Shown piece after piece: positions 1 through 7,494 of a stretch of DNA of 35,250 nt. The first letter of the stretch is position 1. Each line of letters begins with the position of its first letter. The position numbers were made by a program, and so were the translations under genes. The notes below the pieces were generated by a model. That model had not been told where the DNA came from and did not search any database. It was given only the letters and a program-made list of their open reading frames with translations. The stretch spans positions 1 to 35,250 of the forward strand of contig CAZDIU010000022.1 of the NCBI GenBank assembly GCA_964505535.1. The letters are read 5' to 3'. Source of the DNA: JAABRU01 sp964505535 (GTDB lineage: Bacteria > Desulfobacterota > Desulfobacteria > Desulfobacterales > Desulfococcaceae).

Positions 1-86
1 TATCATATTTATTTTATAATATAAAATTCCTTTTTAATTTTCGGATAGGTTCATTCATCATTCACAATTCAAAATAAGGAGGCACT

Positions 87-1202
87 ATGTTCGGTTTTGC
101 AATTCAGCGGGTGAAAGTACATTCTCATGAAAAAGGGCTGCTGTTCCGGGATCGGGAATTTGAAAAAATTCTGGACACGGGAACCTGGTGGCTTTTCAGT
201 CATCCCTTTTGCAAAACCCGTGCGGATGTGGTGTCTCAGCGTGCGCCCTGGCTGGTTCATTCTGATCTGGATATGATCATCAGAAAAGGAGCGTTGAAAG
301 ATCAGGCTCTGGTGCTGGATCTGAAGGATTATGAACGCGCTCTGGTCTGGATTGACGGACGGTTTGCCAAAGTTCTGGGCGCGGGCCAGTATGCGCTTTG
401 GACAAAATTCCGGGAAATCACAGTGGAAATCATTGACGCGCGGGAAGTGCTGTTTGTCCACAAAGATCAGCACCAGATCCTGAAATCCGAAGCCATGGAT
501 CGGGAACTGACAGCAGTGACTGTGGATCAGGGATATGCAGGTGTTTGCTGCAAAGACGGCGAATATTTCAAAACCCTGGTTCCGGGGCAGTATCTGTTCT
601 GGAAGCATATGGGACAGATCAAAGTGCTGCATACCGATATGCGCGAGATTGTGCTGGATGTGTCCGGTCAGGAATTCATGACACAGGACAAGGTCACGCT
701 CCGCATGAATGCCATTGTTTCTTACCGGGTGCGGGATGCGCGCAAATCTGTGGAAACCTGTGAAGACAGCCGTCAGGCTGTGTATCGGGAAATTCAACTG
801 GCTCTGCGCGCGGTCATCGGCTCCTATGATCTGGACAAACTGCTGACAGAAAAAGAGGCTGTTGCTGCGGAACTGGAAAAAAACATTCGCAGACGGGCAG
901 CAGATTTTGGTCTGGAGATCATTTCTGCGGGTATCCGGGATATTATTTTGCCCGGTGAAATGAAAATGCTGATGAACAAGGTCATTGAGGCACAGAAAGC
1001 CGCAGATGCCAACCTGATTATGCGCCGGGAGGAAACCGCAGCCATGCGCAGTCAGGCAAACACTGCCAAGATTCTGGAAAACAACCCCACCCTGATGCGG
1101 CTGCGGGAACTGGATATTCTGGAAAAACTGGCGGCCAATGCCAAACTGAATCTGGTGCTGGGAGAAAAGGGACTGGCAGAACGGGTGGTGAATCTGATAT
1201 AG
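87..1202 (+). CDS. SPFH/band-7 (slipin-like) protein with triplicated N-terminal motif
   Basis: 371 residues. An SPFH (stomatin/prohibitin-type) domain occupies about residues 150-330, ending in the Ala/Glu-rich helix usual for the family (EAQKAADANLIMRREE). SPFH proteins scaffold membrane microdomains or partner membrane proteases. The N-terminus has no obvious membrane helix. Instead it carries a short motif three times, near residues 15-37, 83-105 and 150-172, each of the form charged/aromatic-D/R-G-x-F-x-K-x-L-x-x-G-x-Y/W. The start at 87 is supported by AAGGAGG at 76-82, 4 bases upstream. It stands alone; a long palindrome follows. It differs strongly from the second slipin at 6580, so the two are not recent duplicates. 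The family call is firm; the cellular role is not known. Confidence 0.85.
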   Translation: MFGFAIQRVKVHSHEKGLLFRDREFEKILDTGTWWLFSHPFCKTRADVVSQRAPWLVHSDLDMIIRKGALKDQALVLDLKDYERALVWIDGRFAKVLGAGQYALWTKFREITVEIIDAREVLFVHKDQHQILKSEAMDRELTAVTVDQGYAGVCCKDGEYFKTLVPGQYLFWKHMGQIKVLHTDMREIVLDVSGQEFMTQDKVTLRMNAIVSYRVRDARKSVETCEDSRQAVYREIQLALRAVIGSYDLDKLLTEKEAVAAELEKNIRRRAADFGLEIISAGIRDIILPGEMKMLMNKVIEAQKAADANLIMRREETAAMRSQANTAKILENNPTLMRLRELDILEKLAANAKLNLVLGEKGLAERVVNLI

Positions 1203-1236
1203 GGTTTGCAAAAAGACAATCTGAATAATTTTTCTT

Positions 1237-1277
1237 CCCCAGACGCTGAAGATTTTGAAAATCCTCAGCGTCTGGGG
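1237..1277. terminator. 41-base near-perfect palindrome, possible terminator
   Basis: Arms CCCCAGACGCTGA (1237-1249) and its exact complement (1265-1277) continue inward through GATTTT/AAAATC with one mismatch and a one-base loop. It starts 35 bases after the SPFH stop codon. No clean T-run follows, so it may be a REP-type repeat rather than an intrinsic terminator. Confidence 0.45.
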
Positions 1278-1305
1278 CAGTTTATTGCGTAACCTGGGTT
1301 TAATA

Positions 1306-1325
1306 CCCCGCCGCTTGCGGCGGGG
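1306..1325. repeat. GC-rich perfect hairpin
   Basis: CCCCGCCGC and GCGGCGGGG pair perfectly across a TT loop. With the neighbouring palindromes it fills the 490-base gap between the SPFH gene and cooC, where no gene is seen. Confidence 0.5.
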
Positions 1326-1335
1326 ATCATTTATT

Positions 1336-1361
1336 TGGTTCTTCAGGAATTTTTGTGGAAA
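1336..1361. repeat. Partial copy of the TGGTTCTTCA repeat family
   Basis: This segment matches the left end of the element at 4773-4886 at about 24 of 26 bases (TGGTTCTTCAxG..., then TTTTTGTGGAAA). Only one end is present, so it is a solo or decayed copy. Confidence 0.5.
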
Positions 1362-1370
1362 TGCACTCTT

Positions 1371-1428
1371 CAGCCACGAATCTGCACGAATAAACACAAA
1401 CGTGAAAATTCGTGTTTATTCGTGGCTG
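1371..1428. repeat. CACGAAT-family inverted repeat
   Basis: Outer arms CAGCCACGAA and TTCGTGGCTG pair, and an inner pairing CACGAATAAACAC (1385-1397) with GTGTTTATTCGTG (1412-1424) is also possible, so two folds compete. The same vocabulary recurs at 28613-28687 and 28741-28765. It is a dispersed non-coding repeat. Confidence 0.6.
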
Positions 1429-1692
1429 AAACAATATCTGCTCCACAAAAAAGCCTGAGGAACCATTTATTTTTCTCTGTGTTCTCTGTGGGAAACGCAC
1501 CGGAATCCAAAAAAGGCCTGCGCTTTATTTCCGCACTCAGGAAAAAAACGCTTGTATGTTTTTAAAACAGTATGTTAGACAAATATGCCGGAAATTTTCC
1601 GCTTTTAAGATATTTCTGTGAGATTTCACTTGATATTTTTCTGAGAATATCGCAAAATTCCCCAAAATTTCTGCAAAGAAAGGATGTAAGAT

Positions 1693-2448
1693 ATGAAACT
1701 GGCTGTAAGCGGCAAGGGCGGAGTGGGAAAAACCACTTTTTCCGCATTGCTGATCCGTACCCTGAATGCACAGGGCAAAAAAGTGCTGGCCATTGATGCA
1801 GATCCGGATGCCAACCTGGCTGCGGCTCTGGGCATTGCCAGCGCGGATCAGATTACTCCGATTGCCGAGATGAAGGAACTGATTTTTGAGCGAACCGAAG
1901 CCAGACCCGGATCCATAGGCGGCTTCTTCAAGCTCAATCCCCAGGTGGATGATCTGCCGGAAAAACTGTCTGCCCGGCTGGAAAACATCAAACTGATGCG
2001 TCTGGGCGGAGTGAAAAAAGGGGGTGCGGGGTGCATCTGCCCGGAAAGTGCGCTGCTGCGTGCGCTGGTCATGCATGTGGTGCTGCAGCGCGATGAGGTG
2101 GTGGTCATGGACATGGAAGCAGGCATAGAGCATCTGGGCCGCGGCACAGCCACAGCAGTGGACAAACTCATTGTGGTGGTGGAACCGGGCAGGAGAAGCA
2201 TTGACACTGCCGAGCATATCCGGCATCTGGCTTCCCAGATCGGACTGACCCGCATTGCAGTGGTCGGCAACAAAATCCGGGGGCCCGCAGATGAGGAATT
2301 TCTGCGCAGACATCTGAGCGATTTTGATTTTCTCGGATTCATGCCCTATGACAATCAGCTTATTGAGGCGGATCTCAGCAACCGTTCCCCTTATGACACC
2401 CAGTCTGCTGCCAGAAAGGCCGTGGAAGAAATGGCCGGAAAATTATAA
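1693..2448 (+). CDS. cooC: CooC-type carbon monoxide dehydrogenase maturation ATPase
   Basis: 251 residues, usual for CooC, a MinD/SIMIBI-class P-loop ATPase that supports nickel insertion into the C-cluster of CO dehydrogenase. Visible features are the deviant Walker A GKGGVGKTT at the N-terminus, the DADPDAN motif, a C-x-C pair (Cys114, Cys116) equivalent to the metal-binding CxC at the CooC dimer interface, and a Walker B-like VVVMDMEAGIEHLGRG. The start ATG at 1693 has AAAGAAAGGA just upstream. No CODH gene lies in the window, so the target enzyme must be encoded elsewhere. A CODH/acetyl-CoA synthase target would fit a complete-oxidising anaerobe. The helicase gene follows 6 bases after the stop. 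Confidence 0.88.
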   Translation: MKLAVSGKGGVGKTTFSALLIRTLNAQGKKVLAIDADPDANLAAALGIASADQITPIAEMKELIFERTEARPGSIGGFFKLNPQVDDLPEKLSARLENIKLMRLGGVKKGGAGCICPESALLRALVMHVVLQRDEVVVMDMEAGIEHLGRGTATAVDKLIVVVEPGRRSIDTAEHIRHLASQIGLTRIAVVGNKIRGPADEEFLRRHLSDFDFLGFMPYDNQLIEADLSNRSPYDTQSAARKAVEEMAGKL

Positions 2449-2454
2449 TTGCCT

Positions 2455-4563
2455 ATGCAAAGAAACTATCACGCGGAAAAGCGCAGACCGGAAAAACGTG
2501 CCCCGTCCCGAATCCGTCCTGCGGCAGACCGGAAACTCAAGCGGGTGTTTGACATGATCGGGGTTCCGGGTCCCGCGCCGTTTGAACCTGACCTTTTTCA
2601 GACTGAGGCTGTCTCGGTGATTGAAAAAGGCGACTGTCTTGTCACTGCTCCCACCGGCTCCGGAAAAACCTGGATCGCACTGGAGGCCATTGCCAAAATC
2701 AGGGAAAAAGGGGGAAAAGCCTGGTACGCGTCTCCGCTCAAAGCCCTGAGCAATTCCAAATACATGGAATTTGCAGAAAAATTCGGCGCGGCAAATGTGG
2801 GCATTCTCACCGGGGACAGAAAGGAAAATCCGGATGCGCCGGTCATTGTGGGAACCACGGAAATCCTGCGCAACCAGTTGTATGATGCCATGCACCGGGG
2901 AGAAAGCATTGCCACGGATTTTGTCATTCTGGATGAGGCGCATTTTCTCGGCGATGAGGAGCGGGGCGTGGTGTGGGAGGAGATTCTCATTTATCTGCCC
3001 ACCCGCATTCCCATTCTCATGCTTTCCGCCACCATCGGAAACGCGGAGCAGATTGCGGGCTGGCTTGGTTCCATCCGCATGAATTCCTGCACGGTGGTTA
3101 CGGAAAGCAGAAGACCGGTTCCCCTGTTTCCCCTGTTCATCCATCCCTGCGGAACCCTGTATCCCCTGCTGGCAGAGGAAAAAGGCGGGGGAAAGAAAAA
3201 ACTGCATAAACAGGTCGCAGAATACGTCAATGCCGGGCATCCCCAAAGATTTGCCCGGCCCGGCAAACTCCCGCCTTTCGGGGATATTCTGCGGATTTTG
3301 CGCAGATACCAACTCCTTCCCGCCATTTTTTTCCTCAAATCCCGTGCGGACTGTGATCATGCCCTGGAAATGTGCACACGCTGTCCCATTCCCGAAGGCA
3401 CCCGCAAGGAAGCCATATCAAAAAAAATTCAGCTTTACGCACAGCAGGTTCCCCATCTTTCCGCACACCGCCAGTTGCATCATCTGGAGCATCTGGCTGT
3501 GGGTGCGCATCACAGCGGCCAGTTGCCTGCGTGGAAACTGCTGATTGAAGACCTGATGACCGATGGTCTGCTGGATGCGGTTTTTGCCACCAGCACAGTC
3601 GCGGCAGGTGTCAATTTCCCTGCCCGCACCGTGGTGTTTCTCAATTCCGACAAATTCAACGGCACGGAATTTCTTCCGCTGGGACCCACAGAATTTCATC
3701 AGATGACCGGCAGGGCCGGGCGCAGGGGAATGGACAAAATCGGATTTGCCGCAGTCATGCCCGGAAAATACATGGACACCCGGCTCATTGCCGAACTCGT
3801 GGCAGCAGAACCTGCCGATGTTCTCAGTCAGATTCACATCAATTTCTCCATGACCCTCAACCTGCTCCTTTCCCACAGCGAAACAGAGATACAGAGCCTG
3901 CTCCTGCGCTCCTTTGCCGCGTGGCTGCGGCGCCATCAGAAAAAAAAGAAAAAAACAGCAGATGCGGAAAACAATGCGCACAGCGCACTGTGGGCCGATT
4001 TTTTGAGACATTTTGAATTTCTCAAAGAAACCGGGTATGTGTCTGAAGAGGGCAGGTTGACGGAAGACGGCATATGGGCTTCCCAGCTTCGGGTGGATCA
4101 GCCTCTGCTCATTGCCGAGGGCTTCCGTAACCAGATTTTTCCGGACAGCGATCCGGTGCTGCTGGCAGGGATTATTGCCTCTTTTGTCAATGACCGGGAG
4201 ACGGATGAACGCATCAGCAGTGAAATCATCCCCAATCCCCTGAAAAAAACCTTTGCCAAAATCATCAGGGGACTGCAGGATTTCAGAGATCTCATGGCAG
4301 AAAGGGGATTTGGCACGCATCCCCTGTATCTGCGGCCTGCTCTGGCTGTGTATCTGTGGGCCACCGGGCTGCGATCATGGGAGGATGTGATTTACATCAG
4401 CAGTATAGCCGAGGGTGATCTGGCCATGCTGATTCTGCGCACTGCGGATCATCTCCGGCATATCATCTCCCTCAGAGAGGTTTTTCCCCGCGGTGCGCAG
4501 ACCGCAGCAAAGGCAGTGGAGCAGATTCTGCGGGAACCGGTGATTTCCGGATATGAAGGATAG
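2455..4563 (+). CDS. Ski2-like DEAH-box helicase
   Basis: 702 residues from ATG 2455. A TTG at 2449, directly after the cooC stop and in the same frame, would add two residues. An SF2 helicase core of the Ski2/Mtr4/Hel308 kind: Walker A APTGSGKT near residues 63-70, motif Ia-like SPLKALSN, DEAH at residue 160, motif III LSATIG, HHSG-type motif IV, motif V TSTVAAGVNFPAR and motif VI QMTGRAGRRG. The C-terminal third is helical and resembles the winged-helix/ratchet part of Ski2 enzymes. It unwinds RNA or DNA with ATP; the natural substrate cannot be read from sequence. Close spacing suggests co-transcription with cooC, though no shared function is evident. A poly-Lys stretch (KKKKKK) sits near residues 499-504. 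Confidence 0.85.
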   Translation: MQRNYHAEKRRPEKRAPSRIRPAADRKLKRVFDMIGVPGPAPFEPDLFQTEAVSVIEKGDCLVTAPTGSGKTWIALEAIAKIREKGGKAWYASPLKALSNSKYMEFAEKFGAANVGILTGDRKENPDAPVIVGTTEILRNQLYDAMHRGESIATDFVILDEAHFLGDEERGVVWEEILIYLPTRIPILMLSATIGNAEQIAGWLGSIRMNSCTVVTESRRPVPLFPLFIHPCGTLYPLLAEEKGGGKKKLHKQVAEYVNAGHPQRFARPGKLPPFGDILRILRRYQLLPAIFFLKSRADCDHALEMCTRCPIPEGTRKEAISKKIQLYAQQVPHLSAHRQLHHLEHLAVGAHHSGQLPAWKLLIEDLMTDGLLDAVFATSTVAAGVNFPARTVVFLNSDKFNGTEFLPLGPTEFHQMTGRAGRRGMDKIGFAAVMPGKYMDTRLIAELVAAEPADVLSQIHINFSMTLNLLLSHSETEIQSLLLRSFAAWLRRHQKKKKKTADAENNAHSALWADFLRHFEFLKETGYVSEEGRLTEDGIWASQLRVDQPLLIAEGFRNQIFPDSDPVLLAGIIASFVNDRETDERISSEIIPNPLKKTFAKIIRGLQDFRDLMAERGFGTHPLYLRPALAVYLWATGLRSWEDVIYISSIAEGDLAMLILRTADHLRHIISLREVFPRGAQTAAKAVEQILREPVISGYEG

Positions 4564-4772
4564 GATTCAGGGAATGGAGGTTAGGGGACAGGGGGGGATC
4601 ATACCGAATCGTCATTGACTTTATGCAGGTCAGTCATTTTTTTTCCAATGCCGCTGAACTGACACCCCTCCCGAAGGGAAGGGAACAGCGGGTTCATCCG
4701 GTGCTGAAAAATCGGCAGTATTGTATTAAATCAATGGGGAATTGGTATCATAAAAATCAACAGGTAAAAAAA

Positions 4773-4886
4773 TGGTTCTTCAAGGATTTTTGTGGAAAAT
4801 TTTTCCGGATGCCTGCTTTCGCAGGCATGACGTCATTCCGGCGAAAGCCGGAATCCGGTGTTTCCGCAAAACAGATTGAAGAACCA
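4773..4886. repeat. MITE-like element with TGGTTCTTCAA terminal inverted repeats
   Basis: The ends TGGTTCTTCAA (4773-4783) and TTGAAGAACCA (4876-4886) are exact inverted repeats that continue imperfectly for about 30 bases inward. The centre holds two REP-like hairpins (GCCTGCTTTCGCAGGC and ATTCCGGCGAAAGCCGGAAT). There is no coding capacity. The right end is copied in inverted orientation at 35173-35210 and the left end at 1336-1361. The 555-base gap 4564-5118 otherwise holds only the nfeD promoter candidate. Confidence 0.7.
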
Positions 4887-4987
4887 AAAAAAATTTAAAA
4901 AATTTGGCTTTTTTTGATAACCAATTGTTTTTACAAAAATCATGCCAAAGTCAAATGCGTTTGCCCTGTGTGCACCTCCCATCATTA

Positions 4988-5016
4988 TTGACAATATTCC
5001 ATTTTATCTTTATGTT
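4988..5016 (+). promoter_or_regulatory. Sigma-70-type promoter candidate for nfeD
   Basis: A perfect TTGACA (4988-4993), 17-base spacer and TATGTT (5011-5016; 4 of 6 to TATAAT). Transcription from about 5023 would leave a leader before ATG 5119 and would exclude the upstream in-frame ATG at 4942 as the start. Confidence 0.5.
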
Positions 5017-5118
5017 ATTTCAGATGTCAGAGTGACTGATTTTCCTTTCTGCCAAATATCTTCCTTATTCCCGGTGAAAAAACAGGATCATAACCTGCTG
5101 CTGAAAGGAGTTGACTGC

Positions 5119-6423
5119 ATGACATGCCGCTTTTCCTGCATATGGCACAGACTGCCATTTTATATTCTTCTGTTTCTGTCCTTTGTGCTGTGTCTTCCCC
5201 ATGATTGCCTGGCAAAAAAACAGGTGTATATCATCACCGTGGCTGATCCCATCGGCCCCGGAGTCGCTGATTTTGTCAAAAAAGGCATTCAGGAGGCTTC
5301 GGATGCAAATGCTGAATGTCTCATCATAGAACTGGATACGCCCGGCGGGCTTGTGGAATCCATGCGGGAAATTGTGCAGGCCATGCTGGGAAGCACAATG
5401 CCGATTGTCACCTTTGTCTCCCCGTCCGGTGCAAGGGCTGCATCAGCCGGTGTGCTGATTACGTTGGCTGCGGATATTGCGGTCATGTCTCCCGGAACCA
5501 ATATCGGAGCGGCTCATCCTGTGGGGGCCGGTGGCAGTGAGATTGAAGGGAAAATGTCGGAAAAGGTGGTCAATGACATGGCGGCATACGCCCGGACCAT
5601 CGCGGAAAAAAGGGGAAGAAACGGTGAATGGGCGGAAAAATCCGTGCGGGAAAGCATTTCCGCAACTGAAACCGAGGCCCTGCGGCTGAATATCATTGAT
5701 CTGGTGGCAAAGGACACCCCGGAGTTGATCCGTGTGCTTAATGGCTGGAAAACAGGAGAAAAGCGGTTGGAACTGGATGATTTTGAAATCGTGCGGATAA
5801 AAGAGAATATCCGGAACAAAATTCTCAAAACCCTCAGTGATCCCAATGTGGCCTATCTTCTCATGATGATCGGTGTGGCCGGTCTGTATTTTGAACTGGC
5901 CCATCCGGGAGCCATCTTTCCGGGTGTGGTTGGCGGTATCTGCATCCTCCTTGCCTTTTTTGCATTCCAGACCCTGCCGGTGAACGCGGCAGGCATTCTC
6001 CTGACCCTGCTGGGTGTGGTCTTCTTTCTGATGGAAATCAAGATCACCAGTTACGGTATGCTGAGTCTGGCCGGGATCATTTCTCTGCTTCTGGGCGCGC
6101 TGATGCTTTTTGACAGCCCGGAACTGAGAATCTCATGGCATGTGCTTGTCAGCACACTTTTTGTCTTTTCCGCTTTTTTCATTCTGATTGCCATTGTGGC
6201 CTTCAAATCACAGTTTTCTGAAGTGAAAACCGGATCTGCAGCTCTGATTGGAAAAATCGGTGTGGTGAAGCAGGATACGGCTCCTCTCTGCAAAGTGCTT
6301 GTTCACGGAGAACTGTGGAACGCTGAATCTTCAAAACCCCTGAAACCCGGGCAGCGTGTCAGAATTGTGCAAGCAGAGGGGCTGCTTCTCCGGGTGGAGG
6401 GAATTGAAAACACTGAATCCTGA
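5119..6423 (+). CDS. NfeD family membrane-bound serine protease (ClpP class)
   Basis: 434 residues. The open frame extends upstream to 4942, but ATG 5119 is preferred: AAAGGAG lies 9 bases upstream, a Sec signal peptide starts right there (hydrophobic segment ending LAKKQ near residue 31), and the promoter candidate falls inside the longer version. The ClpP-like protease domain (about 35-240) has the catalytic Ser in GARAASAG (Ser109) and a probable catalytic Lys in SEKVVND (Lys149), as in archaeal STOPP. Four membrane helices follow, then a C-terminal NfeD OB-fold domain (about 370-434). NfeD proteases act with slipins at the membrane, and a slipin gene is the next gene, the classic pairing. 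Confidence 0.9.
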   Translation: MTCRFSCIWHRLPFYILLFLSFVLCLPHDCLAKKQVYIITVADPIGPGVADFVKKGIQEASDANAECLIIELDTPGGLVESMREIVQAMLGSTMPIVTFVSPSGARAASAGVLITLAADIAVMSPGTNIGAAHPVGAGGSEIEGKMSEKVVNDMAAYARTIAEKRGRNGEWAEKSVRESISATETEALRLNIIDLVAKDTPELIRVLNGWKTGEKRLELDDFEIVRIKENIRNKILKTLSDPNVAYLLMMIGVAGLYFELAHPGAIFPGVVGGICILLAFFAFQTLPVNAAGILLTLLGVVFFLMEIKITSYGMLSLAGIISLLLGALMLFDSPELRISWHVLVSTLFVFSAFFILIAIVAFKSQFSEVKTGSAALIGKIGVVKQDTAPLCKVLVHGELWNAESSKPLKPGQRVRIVQAEGLLLRVEGIENTES

Positions 6424-6459
6424 CCTGCGGGACTTCATTCATTATTATTCCGCATTCAT

Positions 6460-6543
6460 CAGACCTCCTGCAAAACTGAAAATTCATCCCATTTGTTTTT
6501 ATTGTATCGTCAAATGAGAATTATGAGATTTGCAGAAGGTCTG
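6460..6543. repeat. 84-base imperfect palindrome between nfeD and slipin
   Basis: CAGACCTCCTGCAAAACT (6460-6477) pairs with AGATTTGCAGAAGGTCTG (6526-6543) with a few mismatches, and inner segments around CCATTTG and CAAATGAG pair further. It could be a dispersed palindromic element or an attenuator that sets the nfeD to slipin ratio; the sequence does not decide. Confidence 0.55.
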
Positions 6544-6579
6544 TTATGCAATATTCAACATTGAGCAAAGGAGGCTGAT

Positions 6580-7386
6580 ATGTTCCATGTTTCCGTGATC
6601 ATTTTTTTTCTTGTCATCTTTTTTCTCTGGTCAGCGATCAGGGTGCTGAATGAATACGAACGCGGGGTAATCTTTCGGCTGGGCCGGGTGATACAGGCCA
6701 AAGGTCCCGGACTGATTATTCTTCTGCCTGTGATTGACAAAATGCGGAGGGTCAGTCTGCGGCTGGTGGTGATGGATGTGGATCCCCAGGATGTGATTAC
6801 CCGCGACAATGTTTCGGTCAAGGTCAATGCGGTAATCTATTTCCGGGTCATTGATCCCATCAAGGCCATTATTGAGGTGGAAGATTACAATTACGCCATG
6901 TCCCAACTGGCTCAGACCACTCTGCGGAGCATCTGCGGACAGGCCGAACTGGATGAACTGCTCTCCGAGAGGGAAAAAATCAACATGAATCTGCAGGAGA
7001 TTCTTGACACCCATACAGATCCGTGGGGAATCAAGGTGGCAACGGTGGAACTCAAGCATATTGATCTGCCTCAGGAGATGCAGCGGGCTATGGCGAAGCA
7101 GGCAGAGGCAGAGCGGGAACGGCGGGCAAAAATCATCAACGCTGAAGGAGAATTCCAGGCAGCAGCCCGGCTGTCTGAAGCTGCGGAAATCATTGAGGCG
7201 CATCCGGCTGCCCTGCAGCTCAGATATCTCCAGACCATGACGGAAATGGCAGCGGAAAACAATACCACCACCATTTTTCCGGTTCCTCTGGATCTGTTCA
7301 AACCCTTAATGGAACTGATGGACAGAAAAGAGCAGTTCCAACAATCAGACAGCAACACGCTGGTTTCCAAAAACAATCCTGTCTGA
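6580..7386 (+). CDS. Slipin (stomatin-like SPFH protein), NfeD partner
   Basis: 268 residues, typical slipin length. One N-terminal membrane helix (about residues 3-20), then NEYERGVIFRLGR, the conserved entry to the SPFH domain, and the family hallmarks VIYFRV, QLAQTTLRS and ELDELLSER. An Ala/Glu-rich coiled coil follows (about 165-215). AAAGGAGG sits 5 bases before ATG 6580. It acts as a membrane scaffold; in archaea the stomatin C-terminus is the substrate of the NfeD protease. The gene lies 156 bases after the nfeD stop in the same direction. It converges on nuoN, whose stop is about 110 bases away, with no clear terminator between. Confidence 0.92.
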   Translation: MFHVSVIIFFLVIFFLWSAIRVLNEYERGVIFRLGRVIQAKGPGLIILLPVIDKMRRVSLRLVVMDVDPQDVITRDNVSVKVNAVIYFRVIDPIKAIIEVEDYNYAMSQLAQTTLRSICGQAELDELLSEREKINMNLQEILDTHTDPWGIKVATVELKHIDLPQEMQRAMAKQAEAERERRAKIINAEGEFQAAARLSEAAEIIEAHPAALQLRYLQTMTEMAAENNTTTIFPVPLDLFKPLMELMDRKEQFQQSDSNTLVSKNNPV

Positions 7387-7494
7387 AAAAAAAGTGTGGG
7401 GAAACTTTCTCTGCATTCTCCCGAACAGACTTTGCAAAATAATGGCAGTGACTGTCTTGAATGTCAGGCAGGAGGAAGGCGATCCCTCTTTGGT

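Noticed and set aside
69..1397. 442-codon - strand open frame over the first SPFH gene
   Set aside because: Shadow of the SPFH coding strand; low-complexity Phe/His/Gln composition and no ribosome site.
4623..4898. 91-codon + strand open frame after the helicase gene
   Set aside because: It runs through the inverted-repeat element and REP hairpins, so the open frame is a by-product of the repeat.
4942..5118. N-terminal extension of NfeD from ATG 4942
   Set aside because: It has no ribosome site, would bury the signal peptide 59 residues in, and overlaps a good TTGACA-N17-TATGTT promoter.
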